Shown here: in pieces, positions 1 through 7,829 of the stretch | Layout: each line of letters starts with the position of its first letter | Numbering within the stretch: the first letter of the stretch is position 1 | DNA from: an uncultured Salinicoccus sp. | Lineage (GTDB): Bacteria; Bacillota; Bacilli; Staphylococcales; Salinicoccaceae | Direction of reading: 5' to 3' | Assembly (NCBI GenBank): GCA_947494965.1 | Contig: CANLWV010000008.1 | Span: 1 to 64,000 of the forward strand | DNA length: 64,000 nucleotides | The notes under the pieces: generated by a model | Seen by the model: the letters and a program-made list of their open reading frames with translations, nothing else | Database searches by the model: none | What the model was told of the DNA's origin: nothing | Made by a program: the position numbers and the translations under genes

Positions 1-4
1 AAAA

Positions 5-32
5 CTGAGATTCTAATCGATTAGAATCTCAG
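5..32. terminator. Perfect 28-bp palindrome downstream of the first glutamate dehydrogenase
   Basis: Two 14-base arms pair perfectly with no loop spacer, flanked by AAAA on the left and an A-rich stretch on the right. Read on the minus strand it follows the dehydrogenase stop and ends in TTTT, so it fits a terminator. A perfect DNA dyad could also be a protein-binding site. Confidence 0.55.
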
Positions 33-108
33 CAAAAATTATTTTATTCATCTGTAAACTTTAGTGGTACCAGATCAAAACAGGCAATCGTTTTTTTAGT
101 GATGATGC

Positions 109-1353
109 TCAGGCCCATCCCCTGAACCTTACTGCCTCTGATACACGCCTTATGCCTAACGTGTAGGCCGCGAGCCTCATGTCCATCTGACGTGATTGGT
201 GCAGTTTGTATATGGCTTCGAAAGCGGCTGTCATCTTACCTTCCAGCAGCTCTTTTATTTCTTCTTCTTCCCAATAGAAACCTTGCTTATTCTGAACCCA
301 CTCAAAATATGATACGGTCACACCGCCGGCTGAAGCTAGGACATCCGGAATGATCAGCACACCTTTTTCAGTCAATATTCGCGTTGCTTCCTCCGTAGTG
401 GGGCCATTGGCCGCCTCACATATGATTTCCGCCTTAATATCCCAGGCATTGCTTTCAGTAATTTGATTTGCGATTGCTGCTGGAATGAGGACATCGCAGT
501 CCACTTCGAGCAGTGCTTCATTTGTAATGGATTCTGCAGGTAGTTTTTCCGCCAGATTAACTTTCCCCCGGTTTCTCAGTACATAATCGATGTCTATTCC
601 TTCAGGATTATAGAGGGCGCCTGAAGATCTTGATATACCGATGATCTTTGCACCCTTATCATGCAACATCTTTGATATGTAACCTCCCGCATTACCAAAT
701 CCCTGTATGACGATGCGTGCACCCTTCATGGATATACCCACTTTCTCCATGGCCTGCTCGACACACATCACTGCTCCCATTGCAGTCGCCGTTTCGCGTC
801 CTTTCGACCCTCCGACTGCAAGTGGTTTACCTGTGATGAATTCGAATGGATCATCAGAGTGCTTCACACTGTACTCATCCATCATCCACGCCATCGTCTG
901 CGCATCGGTATAGACATCAGGAGCTGGAATGTCCTTTGTCGGCCCTGCAATCTGAGAGATTGCCCTGACATACCCACGCGAGATTTCTTCTTTTTCCCTA
1001 CTGCTCATACTCCTCGGATCGCAGACTACCCCACCTTTCCCACCACCGTATGGTATATCGACAATTCCTGCTTTTAGTGTCATCCACATCGCAAGGGCAA
1101 TGACTTCTTCTTCCGTGACATCAGGATGGAAACGGACGCCCCCTTTAGTTGGGCCCGCGGCGTCATTATGTTGGGCACGGTATCCGGTGAACACTTTTAC
1201 AGAACCGTCATCCATTTTTACAGGTATGCGCACTTTGAGCATCCTGAGTGGTGCTTTAATCAATTCGTACATTCCTTCATCGTATCCAAGATTATCCAAT
1301 GCCTTATGGATGACTGATTGTGTTGATGTAATCAAATTCGAGGTTTCTGTCAT
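109..1353 (-). CDS. NAD-type glutamate dehydrogenase, diverged tandem paralogue
   Basis: Oxidative deamination of glutamate to 2-oxoglutarate and ammonium in the cytosol. The 414-residue length matches staphylococcal GudB. The dimerisation/substrate domain carries the glycine-rich PYGGGKGG segment with the active-site lysine near residue 106. The NAD-binding Rossmann domain has GFGNAG near 218-223. The start ATG is preceded by AAAGGAG at good spacing. The next gene upstream (1549-2793) encodes a second enzyme of identical length and very similar sequence. That second copy keeps the GudB-like features, while this one differs more, for example in the segment after residue 160 and at the C-terminus (VSEAVRFRGWA). 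It is probably a duplicated and diverging copy. Whether it prefers another amino acid (Leu/Phe/Val dehydrogenases share the fold) cannot be told from sequence alone. Confidence 0.9.
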   Translation of the reverse strand: MTETSNLITSTQSVIHKALDNLGYDEGMYELIKAPLRMLKVRIPVKMDDGSVKVFTGYRAQHNDAAGPTKGGVRFHPDVTEEEVIALAMWMTLKAGIVDIPYGGGKGGVVCDPRSMSSREKEEISRGYVRAISQIAGPTKDIPAPDVYTDAQTMAWMMDEYSVKHSDDPFEFITGKPLAVGGSKGRETATAMGAVMCVEQAMEKVGISMKGARIVIQGFGNAGGYISKMLHDKGAKIIGISRSSGALYNPEGIDIDYVLRNRGKVNLAEKLPAESITNEALLEVDCDVLIPAAIANQITESNAWDIKAEIICEAANGPTTEEATRILTEKGVLIIPDVLASAGGVTVSYFEWVQNKQGFYWEEEEIKELLEGKMTAAFEAIYKLHQSRQMDMRLAAYTLGIRRVSEAVRFRGWA

Positions 1354-1495
1354 GATCAGTTCTCCTTTTTCTCTTCCACCCTATTTTATGGCAAATTGGG
1401 TTAGACCCTCAGCACACACATATTTCAGGTGAATATTCGAACATTCATAATAATACAAAAAATTAAATAAATCAACATGTTTATGAATATCCATA

Positions 1496-1529
1496 CAAAA
1501 GAGGCCGGACAGATTATCTGTCCAGCCTC
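1496..1529 (-). terminator. Rho-independent terminator of gudB
   Basis: A 13-bp stem (1501-1513 with 1517-1529, one G-U pair on the minus strand) is followed on the minus strand by TTTTG. It separates the two dehydrogenase genes, so the paralogue at 109-1353 probably has its own promoter between 1354 and 1495. Confidence 0.8.
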
Positions 1530-1548
1530 TCCTTTGTTGGTGTCTATT

Positions 1549-2793
1549 CTATGCCCAACCTCTGTAGCGCGCAGCCTCGGCTGTTCGTTTCAGACCTATG
1601 ATATAAGCTGCAAGTCTCATATCGATATGGCGGTTTTCATGCAGGTCATAGATATCATTGAATGCTTTTTTAAGCTTGATTTCAAGCTTTTCATTGACTT
1701 CATCTTCATCCCAATAGTAGCCTTGGTTGTTTTGGACCCACTCGAAGTAGGAAACCGTAACACCACCGGCTGAAGCCAATACATCAGGCACGATGAGCTT
1801 ACCGTTATCAGTCAAGATTTTCGTCGCTTCTTTAGTCGTCGGGCCATTGGCCGCCTCACAGATGATCTCCGCTTTGATATCGTCTGCATTGTCTTCTGTG
1901 ATCTGGTTTGCGATTGCAGCAGGTATGATGACATCACAATCGATTTTGAAGAGATCTTTACCAGGCAATGCATCATCGAACAGATTCGTCACTAGGCCAA
2001 AGCTGTCGCGCCTGTCGAGCAGATAATCGATGTCAAGGCCCTCCGGATCGTGCAGCGCACCATTGGCATCCGAAATGCCGACGATTTTAGCGCCCCTGTC
2101 AAACAGGATTTTTGAAAGGAAACTTCCGGCATTACCGAAGCCTTGGATGACTACGCGGAGATCTTTCATCTTCATGTCGCGTTTCTCCAAAGCCTGTTCC
2201 AGACAGATGATGACCCCCATAGCAGTCGCACGGTCACGCCCTTGGGAACCACCGAGGACGATTGGCTTACCGGTGATGAAACCAGGAGAGTTGAATTCGT
2301 CAATCATGCTGTATTCATCCATCATCCACGCCATGATCTGCGAGTTCGTGAATACATCAGGTGCCGGAATGTCTTTTGTCGGCCCGACAATCTGAGAGAT
2401 TGCACGGACGTAGCCACGGCTTAAACGCTCTACTTCCTGGATGCTCATCTCACGCGGATCACACACAATTCCGCCTTTACCGCCACCATAAGGTAGATCG
2501 ACGATGCCTGATTTCAAGGTCATCCACATTGAAAGTGCCACGACTTCCTCTTCATTAACATCCGGGTGGAAGCGTATTCCGCCCTTAGTCGGTCCAACAG
2601 CATCGTTGTGCTGGGCACGGTAGCCGGTAAATACTTTAACTGAACCATCATCCATGCGCACCGGGATGCGCACTGTCAAAAGACGCATCGGCTCTTTGAT
2701 CAGTTCATACATACCCTCATCAAAACCGAGTCTATCCAAAGCTTCATGGATGATCGCCTGTGTGGAAGTGATAAGATTTGATTTCTCTGACAT
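1549..2793 (-). CDS. gudB: NAD-specific glutamate dehydrogenase GudB
   Basis: Converts glutamate to 2-oxoglutarate, feeding amino-acid carbon into the TCA cycle. It has 414 residues. The catalytic glycine-rich PYGGGKGG segment is at about 101-108, the conserved DIPAPDV stretch at about 141-147 and the NAD-binding GFGNAG at about 218-223. The C-terminus (TAEAARYRGWA) and the GFITGKPIVLGGS segment match the staphylococcal GudB pattern as I remember it, so this copy is the likely orthologue. The ribosome site GAGGCGG precedes the ATG. rocD lies directly upstream on the same strand, the same adjacency as in S. aureus. RocA, RocD and GudB together form the route proline/ornithine to glutamate to 2-oxoglutarate. 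Confidence 0.93.
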   Translation of the reverse strand: MSEKSNLITSTQAIIHEALDRLGFDEGMYELIKEPMRLLTVRIPVRMDDGSVKVFTGYRAQHNDAVGPTKGGIRFHPDVNEEEVVALSMWMTLKSGIVDLPYGGGKGGIVCDPREMSIQEVERLSRGYVRAISQIVGPTKDIPAPDVFTNSQIMAWMMDEYSMIDEFNSPGFITGKPIVLGGSQGRDRATAMGVIICLEQALEKRDMKMKDLRVVIQGFGNAGSFLSKILFDRGAKIVGISDANGALHDPEGLDIDYLLDRRDSFGLVTNLFDDALPGKDLFKIDCDVIIPAAIANQITEDNADDIKAEIICEAANGPTTKEATKILTDNGKLIVPDVLASAGGVTVSYFEWVQNNQGYYWDEDEVNEKLEIKLKKAFNDIYDLHENRHIDMRLAAYIIGLKRTAEAARYRGWA

Positions 2794-2875
2794 TTTTATC
2801 CGCCTCTTTTTTTGGAACTGTTTTCATAATCATTGTATCATATTCGTTACTATTTAAAAGCGTTATTTCCAAGTA

Positions 2876-4069
2876 CTATTTTGCAAGCACTTTTTTGATT
2901 TGAACGATGGCCCAGTCGAGATCTTCCTGGGAGATGATCAGTGGAGGCGCAAAGCGGATGACTGTTTCGTGAGTTTCTTTGCAGAGCAGACCGAGTTCTT
3001 TCAGTTCTTCACAATATGGTCTTGCTGCTTCAGTCAGCTCGACACCGATGAAGAGTCCGCGACCGCGCACTTCCTTGATTACAGGATTATCGATCTTTTC
3101 TAGTTCTGCTTTGAAATATTCACCGAGTTCACGTGATCTTTCAACGAGGTTTTCATCATTCATGACATCAAGCGCCGCTTCCGATACCGCACAAGCAAGC
3201 GGGTTTCCTCCGAATGTGGAGCCGTGGGAACCTGGGTTGAACACACCAAGCACTTCTTCGTCAGCCAATACGCAGGAAATCGGGAAGACGCCGCCACCGA
3301 GTGCTTTCCCCAGGATATATACATCCGCATCCACATTGTCCCAATGTGTTGCAAAAAGTTTACCGGAACGGCCAAGGCCTGCCTGGATTTCATCTGCCAC
3401 AAAAAGTATGTTGTTTTCATCGCAGACTTCGCGTACTGCCTTCAGGAAGCCTTCAGGTGGTATGTTGATGCCTGCTTCACCTTGAATCGGCTCCAACAGG
3501 ATTGCTGCCGTGTTTTCAGTGACCGCTTCCTTGATCTGGTCGATATCACCGAAGTCAACGAGTTTGATGCCGTCAAGCAACGGACCGTAACCGCGACGGT
3601 ACTCCGGCTCAGAGGAAAGCGATACTGCTGCCAATGTACGGCCATGGAAGTTCTGTTTCATGGCGATGATTTCCGCTTTATCATCTTCCACACCTTTTAC
3701 ATCATATGCCCAGCGGCGTACTGCTTTGATTGCTGTTTCCACAGCTTCGGCACCCGTGTTCATCGGCAAAGCCATTTCCTTGTCAGCGAGCTTACATACT
3801 TTTTCATACCAAGGTCCGAGGCGATCTGAGTGGAACGCACGGGAAGTGAGCGTCAACTTATCCGCCTGATCTTTTAGGGCCTTGATTATCTTAGGGTGCC
3901 TATGCCCCTGGTTGACTGCGGAGTATGCACTCAGCATGTCCAGATATTCATTGCCTTCAGGGTCCTTCACCCATACGCCTTCAGCTTCTGAGAGTACGAT
4001 CGGTAGAGGATTGTAGTTTGGTGCTCCGTATTGTTGTGTCTGCTCGATGATTTCCTGTGATCTTGTCAT
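2876..4069 (-). CDS. rocD: Ornithine aminotransferase RocD
   Basis: PLP-dependent class III aminotransferase moving the delta-amino group of ornithine to 2-oxoglutarate, giving glutamate semialdehyde/pyrroline-5-carboxylate. It has 397 residues, normal for Gram-positive RocD. Visible are the [10 protein letters not shown] phosphate-binding segment near 104, the DEIQ cofactor aspartate near 226 and the Schiff-base lysine in ILGKALGGG at about 255. The start ATG has AAAGGGAG upstream. It sits between rocA (upstream) and gudB (downstream), which supplies the next steps. No strong terminator was seen between its stop and gudB, so partial read-through into gudB is possible. Confidence 0.93.
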   Translation of the reverse strand: MTRSQEIIEQTQQYGAPNYNPLPIVLSEAEGVWVKDPEGNEYLDMLSAYSAVNQGHRHPKIIKALKDQADKLTLTSRAFHSDRLGPWYEKVCKLADKEMALPMNTGAEAVETAIKAVRRWAYDVKGVEDDKAEIIAMKQNFHGRTLAAVSLSSEPEYRRGYGPLLDGIKLVDFGDIDQIKEAVTENTAAILLEPIQGEAGINIPPEGFLKAVREVCDENNILFVADEIQAGLGRSGKLFATHWDNVDADVYILGKALGGGVFPISCVLADEEVLGVFNPGSHGSTFGGNPLACAVSEAALDVMNDENLVERSRELGEYFKAELEKIDNPVIKEVRGRGLFIGVELTEAARPYCEELKELGLLCKETHETVIRFAPPLIISQEDLDWAIVQIKKVLAK

Positions 4070-4086
4070 TCTATCTCCCTTTCTTA

Positions 4087-4107
4087 AAAGGCGGGTAAGT
4101 GCCCCGC
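4087..4107 (-). terminator. Weak hairpin between rocA and rocD
   Basis: A short GC stem (4091-4095 with 4103-4107) is followed on the minus strand by CTTTT. It may attenuate rocA transcripts or stabilise a processed end, giving rocD a lower expression level. The stem is only five or six pairs. Confidence 0.35.
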
Positions 4108-4147
4108 TCGCTTTTTGTAATTTTTATGATCATGCTGTCAAATTGCA

Positions 4148-5689
4148 TTATAACATTTCAGAAGTCGTTTTGCCTTGCATATGGAGCGTCAGGTAGTCCG
4201 GACCGCCCGCTTTGGAATCCGTACCGGACATTTTGAACCCACCAAAAGGCTGGTAGCCGACGATGGCTGCAGTACATCCGCGGTTGAAGTACAGGTTCCC
4301 TACATGGAAATCTTCACGCGCCTGTTCGATGTGGTGGCGGTCCGTTGTGAATACCGCTCCTGTCAGGCCGTAGTCTGTTGCATTGGCATATTCGATGGCT
4401 TGATCGAAATCCTTGGCTTTTGTGAATCCGACCACTGGACCGAATATTTCTTCCTGCATGATGACCGCATCATGCTTAAGGTTTGAGAAGACCGTTGGAT
4501 GGACGAAATGCCCCGTTTCATTTTCAGTTTTGCCGCCGATCTCCAACTGCCCTTCTTTCTTACCGATCTCGATGTAGTTCGAAATCTTTTCAAGGGAGGC
4601 ATCATCGATGACTGGTCCGACATTGACATCTGCTTCCGGATTACCCACTTTCAGATCCTTCGTTTTGGCTACGACCTTCTCAAGGAGTTCATCATGTATA
4701 TCTTCAAGAGCAACCACACGGGAGCAGGCGGAACATTTCTGCCCGCTGAAACCGAATGCAGAGTAGACGATTGCCTCTGCTGCCTCTTCAAGGTCCACGC
4801 CGGAATCGACGACTATCGTATCCTTACCGCCCATTTCTGCAATGACGCGCTTCAAGTGGGTCTGGCCCTTTTGGACGACGCCTGCCTTTTCGTAGATTTT
4901 CGTGCCTACATCACGGGAACCCGTGAAGGAGATGAAACGCGTATCCTTATGTTCGACAAGGTAGTCCCCAATATCCTTCGATGATCCTGGGATGAAGTTC
5001 ACGACGCCTTCAGGCATGCCTGCTTCTTCCAGCACTTCAATGAACTTGTATGCCACTATCGGCGTTCTTGAAGATGGCTTGAGAAGCACTGTGTTGCCTG
5101 TCACCAGCGCAGCAGCTGTCGTGCCCGCCATGATTGCGAAGGCGAAGTTCCAAGGAGAGATGACAAGGCCGACACCAAGCGGAATATAATGGAATTGGTT
5201 GTACTCACCAGGGCGTGATTCCACATGTTCGCCATCTTTTATCTTAAGATGATTGCGTCCGTAGTATTCCAGGAAGTCGATGGCTTCCGCTACATCCGCA
5301 TCCGCTTCCTTCCAAGGTTTTCCTGCTTCTTTTATAAGCAGGGCTGTAAATTCATACTTGCGCCTGCGGACGATCGCCGCTGCTTTGAACAGGACGTCGG
5401 AACGGAACTCGAACGAATATTTCCTCCATGATTCGAACGTCTCCAATGCGGTGTCCATCGCTTTTTGTGCATGCTCTTGATTGGCCTGGTACATATAGCC
5501 GATCGTCTCCGCTTTATCAGCAGGGTTGTAAGATTCTTTCTTGTCTTCGGTAGTGATGCGTTCCCCGCCGATGATCAATGGATAATCCTGACCGAGATAG
5601 TCCTTGACTGTAGCCAGACCTTCTTCCAGTTTTTTACGGTTTTCTTCTTTCGAGTAATCCATAAAAGGTTCATGCTTGTACGGTATCAT
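4148..5689 (-). CDS. rocA: 1-pyrroline-5-carboxylate dehydrogenase RocA
   Basis: Aldehyde dehydrogenase oxidising glutamate semialdehyde (from proline or ornithine) to glutamate with NAD+. It has 513 residues, the usual length of the stand-alone Gram-positive enzyme. The catalytic glutamate lies in EMGGKD at about 285 and the catalytic cysteine in GFSGQKCSA at about 319. The NAD-binding ISPWNF segment is at about 178-183. AAAGGAGG precedes the ATG. It is first in the rocA-rocD-gudB set and has its own promoter and cre box upstream, so expression is likely turned down when glucose is present. Confidence 0.94.
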   Translation of the reverse strand: MIPYKHEPFMDYSKEENRKKLEEGLATVKDYLGQDYPLIIGGERITTEDKKESYNPADKAETIGYMYQANQEHAQKAMDTALETFESWRKYSFEFRSDVLFKAAAIVRRRKYEFTALLIKEAGKPWKEADADVAEAIDFLEYYGRNHLKIKDGEHVESRPGEYNQFHYIPLGVGLVISPWNFAFAIMAGTTAAALVTGNTVLLKPSSRTPIVAYKFIEVLEEAGMPEGVVNFIPGSSKDIGDYLVEHKDTRFISFTGSRDVGTKIYEKAGVVQKGQTHLKRVIAEMGGKDTIVVDSGVDLEEAAEAIVYSAFGFSGQKCSACSRVVALEDIHDELLEKVVAKTKDLKVGNPEADVNVGPVIDDASLEKISNYIEIGKKEGQLEIGGKTENETGHFVHPTVFSNLKHDAVIMQEEIFGPVVGFTKAKDFDQAIEYANATDYGLTGAVFTTDRHHIEQAREDFHVGNLYFNRGCTAAIVGYQPFGGFKMSGTDSKAGGPDYLTLHMQGKTTSEML

Positions 5690-5726
5690 CTAAAGATGCC
5701 TCCTTTAATATTAAATGCCTATCATA

Positions 5727-5755
5727 ATAATGGACTTAAAGCAGGACTTTTTCAA
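5727..5755 (-). promoter_or_regulatory. SigA-type promoter of rocA
   Basis: On the minus strand TTGAAA (5750-5755) and CATTAT (5727-5732) are separated by 17 bases, about 40 bases upstream of the rocA start codon. Confidence 0.6.
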
Positions 5756-5773
5756 CCCTTTTAGAGCCTATTT

Positions 5774-5787
5774 TAAAAGCGCTTACA
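5774..5787 (-). promoter_or_regulatory. CcpA-binding cre site upstream of rocA
   Basis: The minus strand reads TGTAAGCGCTTTTA, which matches 13 of 14 positions of the cre consensus TGWAARCGYTWNCW, with the AAGCGCTT core perfectly palindromic. It lies about 20 bases upstream of the -35 box. CcpA is known to repress arginine/proline catabolism in staphylococci, so carbon repression of this set is a reasonable inference. Confidence 0.65.
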
Positions 5788-5914
5788 CATAGCCTGCAAA
5801 CGTATTCACCACCACGTATAAAAATACTCGGATAAGGTCCAGTATAGCTTGATGCTGTTGGTCCAAGCAAAATATGGATGTAAAGATTATACAGGTTAAA
5901 ATGTAGGTTTCCAT

Positions 5915-5960
5915 AAAAAATGTCCGGGCCACTACAACTTCTGCTGCAGTGGCCCGGACA
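5915..5960 (-). terminator. Rho-independent terminator after the S1-domain gene
   Basis: A 15-bp GC-rich stem (5921-5935 with 5946-5960) is followed on the minus strand by six T residues. The stretch 5790-5914 between it and the rocA promoter holds nothing I can identify. Confidence 0.88.
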
Positions 5961-5977
5961 TGCTTCTTCTAGGCCCA

Positions 5978-6358
5978 TCATTTGTCCTTCAAATGTCTTT
6001 TCGCCGTATCTATCCATTCCGGCATCTTTTGTCTAATGGACTCGAAGCCATATTCTTCCGTGTCCTTGATCTGATCCAGGACGGAACGTCTATCCCGTTT
6101 CCGCTCCTCGTTTTTGAAGTATTCATTTTCCTTCAATGTAAGGTTCAGTTTCCCATTCTTGTCCACGCTGAGCACTTTGGCCCTGACGATCTGGCCCTTG
6201 GATAAAAATTGGTTCACATCGTGCACATAATCATTCATCACTTCTGAAATATGGATGAGTCCTTCTTGATTATCAGGGGTTTTGACAAAAGCACCATATG
6301 GCTGGATACCAGTTACTTTGACTTTGATGAACTGGCCTTTCCGATATTTCTTTGCCAA
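5978..6358 (-). CDS. S1-domain RNA-binding protein, YugI/general stress protein 13 family
   Basis: It has 126 residues with an N-terminal S1 RNA-binding domain at about 4-72 (GQFIKVKVTG, GAFVKTPDNQEGLIHISEV), followed by a charged tail. The family (B. subtilis YugI) associates with ribosomes or RNA, but its exact job is unclear. The start codon is TTG at 6356-6358 with GGGG upstream, and no ATG is better placed because the S1 fold begins at once. It is a single gene with its own terminator. Confidence 0.8.
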   Translation of the reverse strand: MAKKYRKGQFIKVKVTGIQPYGAFVKTPDNQEGLIHISEVMNDYVHDVNQFLSKGQIVRAKVLSVDKNGKLNLTLKENEYFKNEERKRDRRSVLDQIKDTEEYGFESIRQKMPEWIDTAKRHLKDK

Positions 6359-6445
6359 TTGGATTACCCCACTAACTTTTCAGTTATCATACGCATGAAC
6401 CATTTTATCACAAGCAACCGTGTTTATCGAATCAAACACTGCCCA

Positions 6446-6475
6446 AAGAAAAAACCACAGGATCGAACCTGCGGT
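6446..6475 (-). terminator. Terminator of the DUF1871 gene
   Basis: An 8-bp stem (6454-6461 with 6468-6475, one G-U pair) is followed on the minus strand by TTTTTTC. It overlaps the stop codon of the DUF1871 gene. Confidence 0.75.
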
Positions 6476-6732
6476 CATGCATCATTATAGAGTCGTTTGA
6501 GCACTAGGGCCCGTTCAGTTATCGGATCAATTTCCGCCAAGGGTATCACGGTTTCGAACGACTGGTTGAAGATTTCCTGGATCGCCCGGCTCACAACGTG
6601 TACATCATCACTTTCATATATGGCGGATATGGCGTCATATATTTCCGGGTCATAATCAAAACCCGCTTCCAGTTGAAGCGGGTTCCAGTCTGAAATAAGT
6701 CTGTAGAGTTCAATACCTGCTTCCGGGCTCAT
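6475..6732 (-). CDS. DUF1871-like small protein
   Basis: It has 85 residues and is acidic. WNPLQLEAG near residue 16 and the ISAIYESDDVHVVSRAIQEIF helix region resemble the DUF1871 family (B. subtilis YugE type), whose function is unknown. AGGAGAG lies six bases before the ATG. The start overlaps the end of the upstream membrane-protein gene by 23 bases, so the two are probably translated from one message. Confidence 0.65.
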   Translation of the reverse strand: MSPEAGIELYRLISDWNPLQLEAGFDYDPEIYDAISAIYESDDVHVVSRAIQEIFNQSFETVIPLAEIDPITERALVLKRLYNDA

Positions 6733-6916
6733 CGCTCTCCTGCTCCATCCGCTTCATCACCTGTTCTTCGAACTCCTTCATCTTCTGTTCCTGTTTCTCG
6801 GAATACCGCTTGATTAGGCGATAAGCCAGATAGGCCAGAAGCATGCAGATCGCCAAAGTGATGAAGGCGGGTATATATTCACTTTTATCTTCAGGGAAAT
6901 ATAAAAATGGCATCAT
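6710..6916 (-). CDS. Small single-span membrane protein of unknown function
   Basis: It has 68 residues: a short N-terminus, one hydrophobic segment at about 15-34 and then a strongly charged, coiled-coil-like C-terminus rich in Glu, Lys and Gln (about 37-64). AAAGGTGAG is upstream of the ATG pair. It overlaps the following DUF1871 gene. The layout (membrane anchor plus cytoplasmic helix) suggests a scaffold or regulator, but nothing more specific can be read. Confidence 0.6.
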   Translation of the reverse strand: MMPFLYFPEDKSEYIPAFITLAICMLLAYLAYRLIKRYSEKQEQKMKEFEEQVMKRMEQESDEPGSRY

Positions 6917-6997
6917 AAATATTCACTCACCTTTGCTCCATACAGTATAACAAAGGTCTATTATGAATCGAGACCCTTTTAGTGACTATTTTGTGAG

Positions 6998-7012
6998 CGT
7001 TTATAATAAACG
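6998..7012. repeat. 15-bp perfect dyad near the end of ppiB
   Basis: CGTTTAT and ATAAACG flank a single central A. No T-run follows on either strand, so it is not a convincing terminator. It may be an operator or chance. Confidence 0.25.
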
Positions 7013-7031
7013 TCTTCATGGGAACCTAAGC

Positions 7032-7622
7032 CTAGTCTGCCACTTCGATTGTTTCTATCTTGACATCTTCTTTCGGCCGATCTTGTGCACCTGTCTCGAC
7101 ATCTGCAATCTTCTCCACTACATCCATGCCTTCAATGACATGGCCGAAAACCGTGTGGCGCTGATCGAGCCAAGGTGTACCGCCTTTTTCCTTATATGCT
7201 TCAATGATCTCGGCCGGATACCCTGCACCTTCAAGCTGGTTGATCATCTGCGCCGGCACTTCAGATGCCTGCACAATGAAGAACTGGCTGCCGTTCGTAC
7301 CAGGGCCTGCGTTCGCCATGGATAGGGCGCCGTAGAGGTTGAATGCCTCTGTTGAAAACTCGTCTTCGAACGTTCCGCCGAATATGCTCTCCCCACCCAT
7401 GCCTGTGCCGGTCGGGTCTCCGCCCTGCACCATGAAGTCCTTGATTACACGGTGGAAGATTTGACCATCATAATAGCCGTTCTTTGCATGTGTCGTGAAA
7501 TTCTCGACCGTCTTCGGGGCGATGTCGCCGAACAGCTTGACTTTGACGTCCCCATGATTGGTGCGGATGATTGCGGATGTTTCGTTATTGCCTACCTCTG
7601 TCGTCAATTGTGTAAATGCCAT
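7032..7622 (-). CDS. ppiB: Cyclophilin-type peptidyl-prolyl isomerase
   Basis: Cytosolic cis-trans prolyl isomerase assisting protein folding. It has 196 residues from the ATG at 7622, chosen because AGGAGG lies nine bases upstream; an in-frame ATG eight codons earlier lacks a ribosome site. The cyclophilin core shows [14 protein letters not shown] (catalytic Arg and Phe), [19 protein letters not shown] and [14 protein letters not shown]. There is no signal peptide. It is divergent from the mnh operon. Confidence 0.92.
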   Translation of the reverse strand: MAFTQLTTEVGNNETSAIIRTNHGDVKVKLFGDIAPKTVENFTTHAKNGYYDGQIFHRVIKDFMVQGGDPTGTGMGGESIFGGTFEDEFSTEAFNLYGALSMANAGPGTNGSQFFIVQASEVPAQMINQLEGAGYPAEIIEAYKEKGGTPWLDQRHTVFGHVIEGMDVVEKIADVETGAQDRPKEDVKIETIEVAD

Positions 7623-7787
7623 GAATAATATGCCTCCTGATTTCATTTATTGCAATTTTAACATTGAAATTATGAAAATATAAAATGAATTTTCTATGAA
7701 AAATATTGCCTTTTTTCCTATTTAACACTATACAGACATTCTATATTTTTTCAAACCCTATACATTTATTTAGGTGTCGCATTGCTG

Positions 7788-7793
7788 TATAAT
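7788..7793 (+). promoter_or_regulatory. Probable -10 box of the mnh operon
   Basis: TATAAT lies 36 bases before the TTG start of mnhA. The matching -35 (TTTATT, 17 bases upstream) is poor, so activation or another sigma factor is possible. Confidence 0.4.
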
Positions 7794-7829
7794 TGCAATA
7801 TATATTGTAAAAATGAAGGAGGATATACT

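Noticed and set aside
1427-1446. GAATATTCGAACATTC-like dyad upstream of the first dehydrogenase
   Set aside because: It is imperfect and in A/T-rich sequence where such dyads arise easily; no regulator motif is matched.
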